Shown here one piece after another: positions 12,113 through 23,533 of a stretch of 64,000 bases of DNA; the stretch's first letter is position 1, and each line of letters starts with the position of its first letter. Source of the DNA: Sipunculus nudus. Its lineage: Eukaryota; Annelida; Sipuncula; Golfingiida; Sipunculidae. Below the pieces are notes generated by a model. It saw only the letters and a list, made by a program, of their open reading frames with translations. It was not told the origin of the DNA and searched no databases. Both the position numbers and the translations under genes were made by a program. The stretch spans positions 75,270,953-75,334,952 of the forward strand of contig CM049311.1 in the NCBI GenBank assembly GCA_026874595.1, written 5' to 3'.

Positions 12113-13353
12113 CAAGTGACCCAGTGGTCATGACGCTCAGCTGACTAGGAAGACATTCACAAAAAGAATTTTATCATCTGAATGCCAAACTTTGTAGGCG
12201 GAATCCCCATTCAACTGAAGCATAGCTAGGAGGATATGGGTTACAGAAACCTAATTTCAGGTTTCCCAGGTGATTTTTCATGGACCTCCCTGGATGTCAA
12301 GTTACATGGTTAAGATTTGTGCCCTGTTAACGGACGATCGCATCTTTGAAGGTCTCAAAAATAAAAAATTTAAAGAAAATGCGTAAAAACACTCCATGCA
12401 AAGAATCATGGTGATGAATGCATTAGTTGTTCGAAAACTTGAGGTTTTATATCAAATTTTTAATTATACCGAGGGGTACTTTAAAGTCCTATAGCTCAAA
12501 GGATATGGGTAACAGAGACCTGATTTCAGGTTTCCAAGAAGATTTTGTCAAATTAAAAGATTCTAGGTTGAATGGTTACGATTTGTATCCTGCATCTTTG
12601 AAGGTCTAAAAAAAATCAAGAAAGAATGTGTAAAAAAATAAAAAAAATCAGGTGGTGCCATCAGTCTGCTTGAACTGATGAAACACTCCATGATGAATGC
12701 ATGCAAAGAACCATGGTATTCAATACAGTAGTTATTCAGATACTGGAGCTTTCGTATCAAATTTTCAATTCTTGTGTTGGATAACTATGAGTCCCATAGC
12801 TCGGAGGATATGGGAAACAGAGACCTAATTTCAGGTTTCCACAGAGATTTTTCAGGGACCTCCCTAGATGTCAAGATAGAAGATTCTAGATCCAATGGTT
12901 ATGATTTGTGCCCTCTTAACAGACAACAGCATTTTTTAATGTCTCAAAAATAGTGAAAAATGCGTAGAAATTAGGAAAAATCCAGGTGGCGCCTCCATTC
13001 TGCAGGAACAGCTGATAGGCCTACACTCCATGATCAATATGCATGCAAAGAATCATATTGATCAATGCATTAGCTGTTTAGATACTAGAGCTTTTGTATC
13101 AAATTTTTAATTATTCGGGGGTTGGGGGGGGGGGGGGTAATTCTGAGCCCCATAGCTCGGATGGTATGGGTAACAGAGACCTAATTTCAGGTTTTAAAGG
13201 AGATTTTTCATGGACCACCCTGGAAGTCAAGTAAAAAGATTCTAGGTCCATTGGTTACGATCTGTGCCCTGTTAACGGACGGACAGACAGTCGGACAAAC
13301 GGACGACGGACAAAGAGTGATCGCTGACTGAAAGTCATCTGAGCTAAAAAAAA
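12113..13353 (+). mobile_element. tandem-core dispersed element, copy C
   Basis: Starts near CATGACGCTCAGCTGAC and ends with CATCTGAGCTAAAAA, the family's ends. The right-hand module is repeated in tandem: the block containing CATGCAAAGAATCATG, then TAATTTCAGGTTTCC, then the ATTTGTGCCCTGTTAACGG-like block occurs about four times, at spacings of roughly 300-340 bp (near 12240, 12500, 12800 and 13165). It ends with GACGGACAGACAGTCGGACA. No protein-coding frame. Confidence 0.65.
13117..13138. repeat. poly-G tract in element copy C
   Basis: Two G-runs, five and fourteen bases long, separated by TT, at a fixed place in the element. Confidence 0.9.
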
Positions 13354-14376
13354 ACACATAAATAAAGCATAAAGAAAGAAACTGAATGTTCATTTTGAGA
13401 TTATTTATTGAATATTATATGTACTTAGGTAGTTTTTTAAAACAAACAAAAGAAGAAAATCAATTTAATTTAACTTCCCTATCTATTGTGCTCTAAATTT
13501 TGCATGGAAAAAATGGAAAAAACTTGCAAGATAAGCACGCCACCTGGTGGCGGTCCCGTGTGTCTTCATGAACAAATCAAGATTTTTTTCAAGCTGCCAA
13601 CTTGAGTTTTTTCTGTGTTCTCACACATGTGAAAGATCGGATCTCTGGTCATGAAGTCTTGTTATTGTAAACAAACCCTTGGACTGTGTTTATTCACATA
13701 CATAATTATTACAACGCATAAAACGTGAATTGGAGAAAGCAATTCCATGTGCAAAGGCGGTTTTACTAGGAAACTTTTGTATTGAGCTAAAATGAACTAA
13801 TAACTTGATTTAATCCATATATTAGTGCACATTTTGTGTGCATTTAGGTTTGCATTTCTTAAGCCTATATACCTAATCACTATAGGGAAAACAGACAAGG
13901 CGATGTAAGCTGAAAACATATGTTAGCACCTTCCGAAAAAGTGGCTTTCAGAAACTGTCACTTAATCAGTCCCACCTCCATGTTACTCATTCACCAGGTG
14001 TCCGGTAAACCCCTGGTAACATCTGGTAAACCGATTCAGGAATGCATATTCGTTTCGGCGTCTTTTTTCGACATATGGTAGAATGGTTACCGCTCATTCT
14101 TGAGTCAACAGTCATAAATCTGATATCGCCATTCATTATATGTTTATGACAAGACCTTGTTGAAAAGTTTCTGTGTCAGTAGACTGGTCCCTGCTCGATA
14201 AGTACACTGGTCTCTGGGCATAGGAATGCAGAGCATTTATTGTGCTTTTAAACACACAACTACGATACCTTTATTCCATGTACCTTCCCGGAAAATATGT
14301 ATAGGATTTCCTACCAGTGCCGGCATGTTTCAAAACAGCTTCATTTGTGCATTTTCAAAACGTCATGGTTTAAACT
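13354..14376. other. unannotated intergenic DNA
   Basis: No gene seen. A near-palindrome CGCCACCTGGTGGCG lies near 13539-13553. Confidence 0.45.
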
Positions 14377-16367
14377 AGGGACCCATGGGTCTCGACGCTC
14401 AGCTGCGTTTGTCTATAAGGATATATGTTTATGAAGTTTTCCAAATATTGGTCCTGAGATCAGTTTGAAGCCAACCTGTCTACCCAAACTGGAGTTATCA
14501 TCCATAAACAAATTGTGAATGGATGGGCCCTGTGACCTTAGGCTTTGACCTTATAACCCCAAAATCAGAAGAAACTTCCCCTATTGGCAGGTGCACCACA
14601 TGTTGATGATGCAAGGATTGAGATGAAAAGTTTGGCTTAAAATGCATCCACAATCTTTCTAAAGTAGTGGGTCCTGTGACCTTGACCTTTGATCTCATGA
14701 CCCCAGAAATAACATTTCTTACTTTAGTGGTGGGCCATATATAAGTCAAGTTTGAAACCAATATTTCAAACCAAACTGGTGTTATCATCTGGAAACTAAA
14801 ATGTTGATTGATGGCCCCCATGACCTTGACCTTGTGACCCCAAAATCCATAAGTTACTTCCACTATTGGCAGGTGAGCAACATCTGGAAGATAGAATGTT
14901 TGGGACAGAAAGTTTTGCAAAAAAATACATCAACAATCTTTTAAAGAAGTAGGTCCTGTAACCTTGACCTTTGGCCTTATGGCCCCAAAATCAAAAGGGT
15001 TCTTACATTATTGGTAGGTCATATATAAGTTAAAATTGAAACCAATATGTCAATCCGAACTGGAGTTATCATCCAGAAACAAATATGTGGACATATGGGC
15101 CCCTGTGACGATGAACTTTGACCTTGTGACCCCCAAATCAATCAGTTTCTTCACATATTGGCAGCTCAGCTATATGTGCAAGATGGAAGGTTTTGGATGA
15201 AAAGTTTGGCTTAAAATGCAACCACAATCTTTCTAAATAAGTGGGTACTGTGACATTGACCTTTGACCTCATGACCCCAAAATTGAACAGAATCTTCCCC
15301 TATTGGCGGGTTAGCAATATCTTGAATATGGAAGGTCTGGGATGAAAAGTTTGGCTTCAAATGCATATGCATTCTTTTTAAAGAAATGAGTCCTGTGACC
15401 ATGACCTTTGACGGTTGGACCCCAAAATCCACACGGTTCTTACTTTAGTGGTGAGTCATATATTAGTTAAGTTTGAAACCAATATGTCAAACTAAACTGG
15501 AGTTATCATCTGGAAACTAATTTGTAAACAGATGGCCCCTGTGACCTTGACCTTTGACCATGTGACCCCAAATTTATTTATGCTCTCCCCATACTGGCAA
15601 GTCAGCTAAATGTGCAAAATGGAAAGTTTGGGATGAAATGCTTGGCATAAAATGCAGCCAAAATCTTTTTTAAAAAGTGGGTCCTGTGACCTTGACCTTT
15701 GGCCTCATGACCAAAAAATCATAGGTTCATAGGTTCTTGCTTTAGTGGTGGGCCATATGTAAGTCAAGTTTGAAATCCATGTGTCAATACAACCTGGAGT
15801 TATCATCTGGAAACAAATTTGTGTGGATGGACAGATGGACAGACGGAGAGACAAACAGACAGACAGACAGACAGGGTGATAACTATATGGCATCCACTTG
15901 TGATCAATAAACACACCAGGTTTTGGGACACTAGAGGTAATTACAGCTGAGAAACTCACATGATGGTTGTCATTTTAAAGTAAAAAAAATGAAAAATAAC
16001 GTTAAAATAACAAAAAATACAGATGGCGCCACCACTTATCGGGAACTGACAAAACTAGTCATGGTCAATATTCAAGGCAAGATTCATGACAATCCATGCA
16101 TTAATTATCAAGATATTAGAGGTTTTGTATTATATTTTTGATTATTCTGGGGGGTACTTTCAAGCCCCATAGCTCGGAGGATATAAGTCGCAGTGACCTA
16201 TTTTCAGGTTTCCAAGGAGATTTTTTATTGACCTCCCTGGATATTCACTTAGAAGTTTCTAGGACCAGCAGTTACGATTTGTGTCCTGCTAACGGACGGC
16301 CGGACGGACGACGGACAAAGCGCCATTCCTATACCTCAGTTGACATACAGTCAGCTGAGCTAAAAAA
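14377..16367 (+). mobile_element. tandem-core dispersed element, copy B (longest)
   Basis: Left end GGGACCCATGGGTCTCGACG then CTCAGCTG; right end CAGTCAGCTGAGCTAAAAA. Between them are about nine core monomers of roughly 145 bp, each with a form of CCTGTGACCTTGACCTTTGA, near 14528, 14674, 14818, 14955, 15102, 15246, 15392, 15537 and 15686. Two monomer types mostly alternate (preceded by 'gatggcccc' or by 'agtgggtcc'), giving a ~290 bp dimer. A (CAGA)n patch lies at about 15850-15876, then a right module shared with copies A and C, ending with GACGGACGACGGACAAAG. Minus-strand frames of 140, 73 and 84 codons are by-products of the core. Non-autonomous; the pearl-type analogy is inference. Confidence 0.75.
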
Positions 16368-16642
16368 GGGCAACCAACGAAATTAAAGATACAGCAACAC
16401 AAACGTGACGTTTACCATGGATGTATAATATATTAAAACTATATGATATATAATTACATTATAACGAAAGGCATATATACTGAAAGAAGGTAAACATATA
16501 GAAATTCAGTTGTCCTCATTGGTGCTGTTATGTAAATGCATGGTTATGGGATATATGGTTTTATAAACAGGAGCCCACCCCACAATATACGGACATGTAT
16601 AACTATAAATAAGCATATATAATTTATGAAACAAAACATGCA
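16368..16642. other. unannotated AT-rich DNA
   Basis: No feature seen. Confidence 0.4.
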
Positions 16643-16643
16643 G

Positions 16644-16735
<92 letters not shown>
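16643..16735. repeat. compound (GT)n(GA)n microsatellite
   Basis: About seven GT units followed by about 39 uninterrupted GA units. Confidence 0.97.
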
Positions 16736-16738
<3 letters not shown>

Positions 16739-17903
16739 GGGTCATCTACCTAGTAATAGGCATCGGTATCCCAAAATATACCTAAATTGGTTTAAATGGG
16801 GATAAGTGATTAAGAATATCCCGGAATTAAGCAATTAAGTGGCCATTAAGAGATCTATATGGGACTGATTAACAATGATAAATTACCTGTGCACTGTGGC
16901 GACCCTAACGTACCGTACTATACTCAAGTTGCTGCTGTAATTACTAGCATAATGTTTGGACATTTCTAGAGTTCAGGGGGTCATTTCTGGAGCGAAATAA
17001 GCAAGCGGAAAAAAATAGTTGCTCACAGCGGGCGGCACCTCGTGTCATAAAGAGATAGTCAACTTTTGCTGACCTCAAGGGCTTGCCACGAGAAAAAAGC
17101 ACCCAGCTTCTACAGAAAGGGGTCTAACACCCTTGATTGATTAGCACATGTCCAATGATATGTGGTTGCCACGCCCCTTTTGTTGCTTAGTTACCAGAGT
17201 GAATAGCACGATACCGCGTCACAGATACCTTCATAACTGCACGCTTTGATCTTCAAAGAATTCTTTTGAATTGAACTTTGCATAATCATTCGCGAGCACT
17301 AGTCACATACACAAATTATATCTATTGCAATTATTGTTATGCGCAGGTAGGCGACTGAAGTATGCATAGTTTGGATTCCATGTGAATGCTAAGATAAATG
17401 GAAATTTAAGGTTAATTGTTAGGGCAACGAAATGTTCATGCATCAAAGCTTGAAATAACATCTGAAAGGAATTTATCCAAGATACCCCATATATCATAAG
17501 TTATATCTGTCTTGTGAACTTAAAAAATGTACGTGGGTGTTTCGTAGGGCTTGGGGAAATTTATATGAATCTCTTTGTGTAAGCCTTATATGTTGTCTGA
17601 TACATGCAGACCAAGATAAGATCTGACATTCATTTAAATAGAGTTTTTAATGAACTCGTGCCAAATATATAGAATTCTGACTGTAACACTAACACGACAG
17701 AATATGACACTTCTCATTTGATACATATATAGATATATACTGTTTAATTTGTCGTGTTCTTCTTTCATGTTACCGTTTAATTATCGGCATTTGGCGGGCT
17801 TCCACAAGATTTCCAATTGTGTATTTGAGGGATATTTGTGTGTTTTTTTTTTCAAACGAATCGATATATCGTGTTATGTTAATCTATAGATAATATTCTC
17901 TAT
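16736..17903. other. unannotated intergenic DNA
   Basis: No gene or repeat recognised. Confidence 0.45.
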
Positions 17904-18180
17904 CGACGTCCATTTACCGGCAGAACCATCCGCGCTAAGCATCGCCATCCGCTCCACTGAAATAACCATCCGTGTTCAACATTTCAATCCAATCCACCGA
18001 AAGAACCATCCGTGTTCAACATCACTATCCACATCCACCGACAGAAGCATCTATGTTCGTCATCACCAACTACATCCATCGACAGAACCATGCAGCCATG
18101 TTCAATATAACCAACCACATCCAACGACAGAATTATCCATGTTCATGCAAAATCATTAACCAAATCCACCGACAGAACCA

Positions 18181-18340
18181 GTAGTAGTAGCAGTAGTAGT
18201 ATTCTTTATTAGAGTGACAAGTACATTCAGATACATCTTTAATTATACATATCAGTGCACCCGGCCCCATGGACCTATTAGTCACTTCATAACTTGGAAT
18301 AAGTGATTCGCATACACTAGACATACAATTGCTTGCTCCT
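18181..18340 (-). mobile_element. truncated retroelement 3' fragment inside the array
   Basis: About 160 bp unrelated to the 41-bp unit interrupts the degenerate left part of the array. Read on the minus strand it ends with AATAAAGAATACTACTACTG and further TAC repeats, a typical 3' end of a 5'-truncated non-LTR element with a short simple-repeat tail. GACAGAACC flanks both sides (18171 and 18352), consistent with a target-site duplication, although every array unit contains that string. The element family is not identified. Confidence 0.6.
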
Positions 18341-21300
18341 AATTATCAATGACAGAACCTTCTGTGTTCAACATAATCAACCACGTCAAATGACAGAACC
18401 ATATGTATTCGACATCACCATCAACACCCACTGACAGAAAAATCAGTGTTCAACATCATCAACCAAAATCCAACGAAAAAACTGTCTGTGTTCATCATAG
18501 CCTTCCACATCCATTGACCGAACCGTCTGTGTTCAGCATCACCATCCACAACCAATGACAGAACCATCTGTGTTCAGCATCGCCATCCACATCCAATGAC
18601 AGAACCATCGGGGTTCAACATCACCGTCCACGTCCATTAACAGAATCATCTATGTTTAGCATCACCATCTACATCCAATGACAGAGCCATCTATGTTTAG
18701 CATCACCATCTACATCCAATGACAGAGCCATCTATGTTCAGCATCACCATCCACGTCCAATGACAGAACCATCTGTGTTCAACTTCACCATCCACATCCA
18801 ATGACAGAACCATCTGTGTTCAACAACATCATCCACATCTAATGACGGAACCATCTGTGTTCAGCATCACCATCCACATCCCATGACAGAACCATCTGTG
18901 TTCAACTTCACCATCCACATCCAATGACAGAACCATCTGTGTTCAACATCACCATCGACGTCCAATGATAGAACCATCTGTGTTCAGCATCACCATCCAC
19001 ATCCCATGACAGAACCATCTGTGTTAATCGTCACCATCCACATCCAATGATGACAGAACCATCTGTGTTCAACATCACCATCCACTTCCTATGACAGTAC
19101 CATCTGTATTAATAATCAACACCTTCATCCAGTGACAGAACCATCAATGATCGACATCACCATCCTCATCCAATGACATAACCATCTGTGTACAGCATCA
19201 CGATCCATGTCCAATGACAGAACCATCTGTGTTCGACATCAACATCCACGTCCAATGAAAAAACTATCAATGTTCAACATCACCATCCAAATACAATGAC
19301 AGAACCATCTATGTTTAGCATCACCATCATCGTCCAATGACAGAACCATCTGTGTTCAACATCACCATCCACATCCAATGACAGAACCATCTGTGTTCAA
19401 CATCACCATCCACGTCCAACGAAAGAACCATCAGTGTTCAACATCACCATCCACATCCAATGACAGAACCATCTGTGTTCAACATCACCATCCACGTCCA
19501 ATGACAGAACCATCTGTGTTCAACATCACCATCCACATCCAATGACAGAACCATCTGTGTTCAACATCACCATCCACGTCCAACTAAAGAACCATCTGTG
19601 TTCAACATCACCATCCACATCCAATGACAGAACCATCTGTGTTCAACATCACCATCCACGTCCAACTAAAGAACCATCTGTGTTCAACATCACCATCCAC
19701 GTCCAATGACAGAACCATCTGTGTTCAACATCACCATCCACGTCCAACTAAAGAACCATCTGTGTTCAACATTACCATCCACATCCAATGACAAAACTGT
19801 CTGTGTTTAGCATCACCATCCACATCCACCAACAGAACCATCTGTGTTCAATATCACAATCCACGTCCAATGAAAGAACCATCAGTGTTCAACATCACCA
19901 TCCACGTCCAACGAAAGAACCATCAGTGTTCAACATCACCATCCACGTCCAACGAAAGAACCATCAGTGTTCAACATCACCATCCACGTCCAACGAAAGA
20001 ACCATCAGTGTTCAACATCACCATCCACGTCCAATGAAAGAACCATCTGTGTTCAACATCACCATCCACGTCCAACGAAAGAACCATCAGTGTTCAACAT
20101 CACCATCCACGTCCAATGACAGAACCATCAGTGTTCAACATCACCATCCACGTCCAATGAAAGAACCATCTGTGTTCAACATCACCATCCACGTCCAATG
20201 AAAGAACCATCTGTGTTCAACATCACCATCCACGTCCAACTAAAGAACCATCAGTGTTCAACATCACCATCCACGTCCAACGAAAGAACCATCAGTGTTC
20301 AACATCACCATCCACGTCCAATGAAAGAACCATCTGTGTTCAACATCACCATCCACGTCCAATGAAAGAACCATCTGTGTTCAACATCACCATCCACGTC
20401 CAACGAAAGAACCATCAGTGTTCAACATCACCATCCACGTCCAACGAAAGAACCATCAGTGTTCAACATCACCATCCACGTCCAATGACAGAACCATCTG
20501 TGTTCAACATCACCATCCACGTCCAATGACAGAACCATCTGTGTTCAACATCACCATCCACGTCCAACTAAAGAACCATCAGTGTTCAACATCACCATCC
20601 ACATCCAATGACAGAACCATCTGTGTTCAACATCACCATCCACGTCCAACGAAAGAACCATCAGTGTTCAACATCACCATCCACGTCCAATGAAAGAACC
20701 ATCTGTGTTCAACATTACCATCCACGTCCAACGAAAGAACCATCAGTGTTCAACATCACCATCCACGTCCAACGAAAGAACCATCAGTGTTCAACATCAC
20801 CATCCACGTCCAACGAAAGAACCATCAGTGTTCAACATCACCATCCACGTCCAATGACAGAACCATCTGTGTTCAACATCACCATCCACGTCCAATGAAA
20901 GAACCATCTGTGTTCAACATCACCATCCACGTCCAATGAAAGAACCATCTGTGTTCAACATCACCATCCACATTCATTGACAGAACCATCTGTGTTCAAC
21001 ATCACCATCCACGTCCAACGAAAGAACCATCAGTGTTCAACATCACCATCCACGTCAAACGAAAGAACCATCAGTGTTCAACATCACCATCCACATCCAA
21101 TGACAGAACAATCTGTGTTCAACATCACCATCCACGTCCAACGAAAGAACCATCAGTGTTCAACATCACCATCCACATCCAATGACAGAACCATCTGTGT
21201 TCAACATCACCATCCACGTCCAACGAAAGAACCATCAGTGTTCAACATCACCATCCACGTCCAACTAAAGAACCATCTGTGTTCAACATCACCATCCACG

Positions 21301-21939
21301 TCCAATGAAAGAACCATCTGTGTTCAACATCACCATCCACATCCAATGACAGAACCATCTGTGTTCAACATCACCATCCACGTCCAATGACAGAACCATC
21401 TGTGTTCAACATCACCATCCACGTCCAATGAAAGAACCGTCTGTGTTCAACATCACCATCCACGTCCAATGAAAGAACCATCTGTGTTCAACATCACCAT
21501 CCACGTTCAATGACAGAACCATCTGTGTTCAACATCACCATCCACGTCCAATGAAAGAACCATCTGTGTTCAACATCACCATCCACGTCCAATGACAGAA
21601 CCATCTGTGTTCAGCATCACCATCCACATCCAATGACAGAACCATCTGTGTTCAACATCACCATCCACGTCCAATGAAAGAACCATCTGTGTTCAACATC
21701 ACCATCCACGTCCAATGAAAGAACCATCTGTGTTCAACATAACCATCCACGTCCAATGACAGAACCATCTGTGTTCAACATCACCATCCACATCCAATGA
21801 CAGAACCATCTGTGTTCAACATCACCATCGACGTCCAATGAAAGAACCATCTGTGTTCAACATCACCATCCACATCCAATGACAGAACCATCTGTGTTCA
21901 GCATCGCCATCCACGTCCAATGAAAGAACCATCTGTGTT

Positions 21940-23010
21940 CAACATCACCATCCACGTCCAATGACAGAACCATCTGTGTTCAACATCACCATCCACATCC
22001 AATGACAGAACCATCTGTGTTCAACATCACCATCGACGTCCAATGAAAGAACCATCTGTGTTCAACATCACCATCCACATCCAATGACAGAACCATCTGT
22101 GTTCAGCATCGCCATCCACGTCCAATGAAAGAACCATCTGTGTTCAACATCACCATCCACATCCAATGACAGAACCATCTGTGTTCAGCATCGCCATCCA
22201 CGTCCAATGACAGAACAATCTGTGTTCAACATCACCATCCACGTCCAATGAAAGAACCATCTGTGTTCAACATCACCATCCACATCCAATGACAGAACCA
22301 TCTGTGTTCAGCATCGCCATCCACGTCCAATGAAAGAACCATCTGTGTTCAACATCACCATCCACGTCCAATGACAGAACCATCTGTGTTCAACATCACC
22401 ATCCACGTCCAATGAAAGAACCATCTGTGTTCAACATCACCATCCACATCCAATGACAGAACCATCTGTGTTCAACATCACCATCCACATCCAATGACAG
22501 AACCATCTGTGTTCAACATCACCATCCACGTCCAATGACAGAACCATCTGTGTTCAACATCACCATCCACGTCCAATGACAGAACCATCTGTGTTCAACA
22601 TCACCATCCACATCCAATGACAGAACCATCTGTGTTCAACATCACCATCGACGTCCAATGAAAGAACCATCTGTGTTCAACATCACCATCCACATCCAAT
22701 GACAGAACCATCTGTGTTCAGCATCGCCATCCACGTCCAATGAAAGAACCATCTGTGTTCAACATCACCATCCACATCCAATGACAGAACCATCTGTGTT
22801 CAGCATCGCCATCCACGTCCAATGACAGAACCATCTGTGTTCAACATCACCATCCACGTCCAATGAAAGAACCATCTGTGTTCAACATCACCATCCACAT
22901 CCAATGACAGAACCATCTGTGTTCAGCATCGCCATCCACGTCCAATGAAAGAACCATCTGTGTTCAACATCACCATCCACGTCCAATGACAGAACCATCT
23001 GTGTTCAACA
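21940..23010 (+). repeat. higher-order duplication within the 41-bp array
   Basis: The order of variant units from about 21940 to 22395 is repeated about 615 bp (15 units) later, from about 22555 to 23010. The rare GACGTCC unit at 22026 and 22641, and the CAGCATCGCC units at 22108, 22190 and 22313, recur at exact +615 offsets. One visible difference in the compared part is AACAATC against AACCATC near 22216. Confidence 0.8.
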
Positions 23011-23533
23011 TCACCATCGACGTCCAACGAAAGAACCATCTGTGTTCAACATCACCATCCACGTCCAATGACAGAACCATCTGTGTTCAACATCACCATC
23101 CACATCCAATGACAGAACCATCAGTGTTCAACATCACCATCGACGTCCAATGAAAGAACCATCAGTGTTCAACATCACCATCCACGTCCAATGAAAGAAC
23201 CGTCTGTGTTCAACATCACCATCCACATCCAATGACAGAACCATCTGTGTTCAACATCACCATCCACATCCAATGACAGAACCATCTGTGTTCAGCATCG
23301 CCATCCACGTCCAATGAAAGAACCATCTGTGTTCAACATCACCATCCACGTCCAATGAAAGAACCATCTGTGTTCAACATCACCATCCACGTCCAATGAC
23401 AGAACCATCTGTGTTCAACATCACCATCCACATCCAATGACAGAACCATCTGTGTTCAGCATCACCATCCACGTCCAATGAAAGAACCATCTGTGTTAAT
23501 CATCACCATCTACATTCAGTGACAGAACCATCA

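Larger units (their letters stand above)
17904..23533 (+). repeat. 41-bp minisatellite array (about 130 copies)
   Basis: The unit, of the form CAATGACAGAACCATCTGTG followed by TTCAACATCACCATCCACGTC, recurs every 41 bp, checked for example between 21361 and 21402. Copies are diverged and irregular from 17904 to about 19300, then nearly uniform to about 23500. Recurrent variants are CAATGACAG, CAATGAAAG, CAACGAAAG and CAACTAAAG at one site, CTGTG or CAGTG at a second, and CACGTCC, CACATCC or GACGTCC at a third. Because 41 is not a multiple of three, a translated frame passes through all three phases every 123 bp. Open frames up to 137 codons occur where TGA-free variants are common. No promoter, start context or splice structure supports translation. 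Confidence 0.98.

Noticed and set aside
14498-15959. Minus-strand frames of 140, 73 and 84 codons
   Set aside because: They lie in the tandem core of a non-autonomous element and repeat the same peptide pattern with each monomer.
19788-21390. Long open frames (91-137 codons) as a repeat-rich secreted protein gene
   Set aside because: They arise because TGA is replaced in some 41-bp units. All frames are equally open, and no start, signal peptide, splice or polyA context was found.
17904-23533. CRISPR-like regular array
   Set aside because: Units are contiguous 41-bp tandem copies without unique spacers, and the context is eukaryotic. The same applies to the 31-bp and 32-bp arrays.
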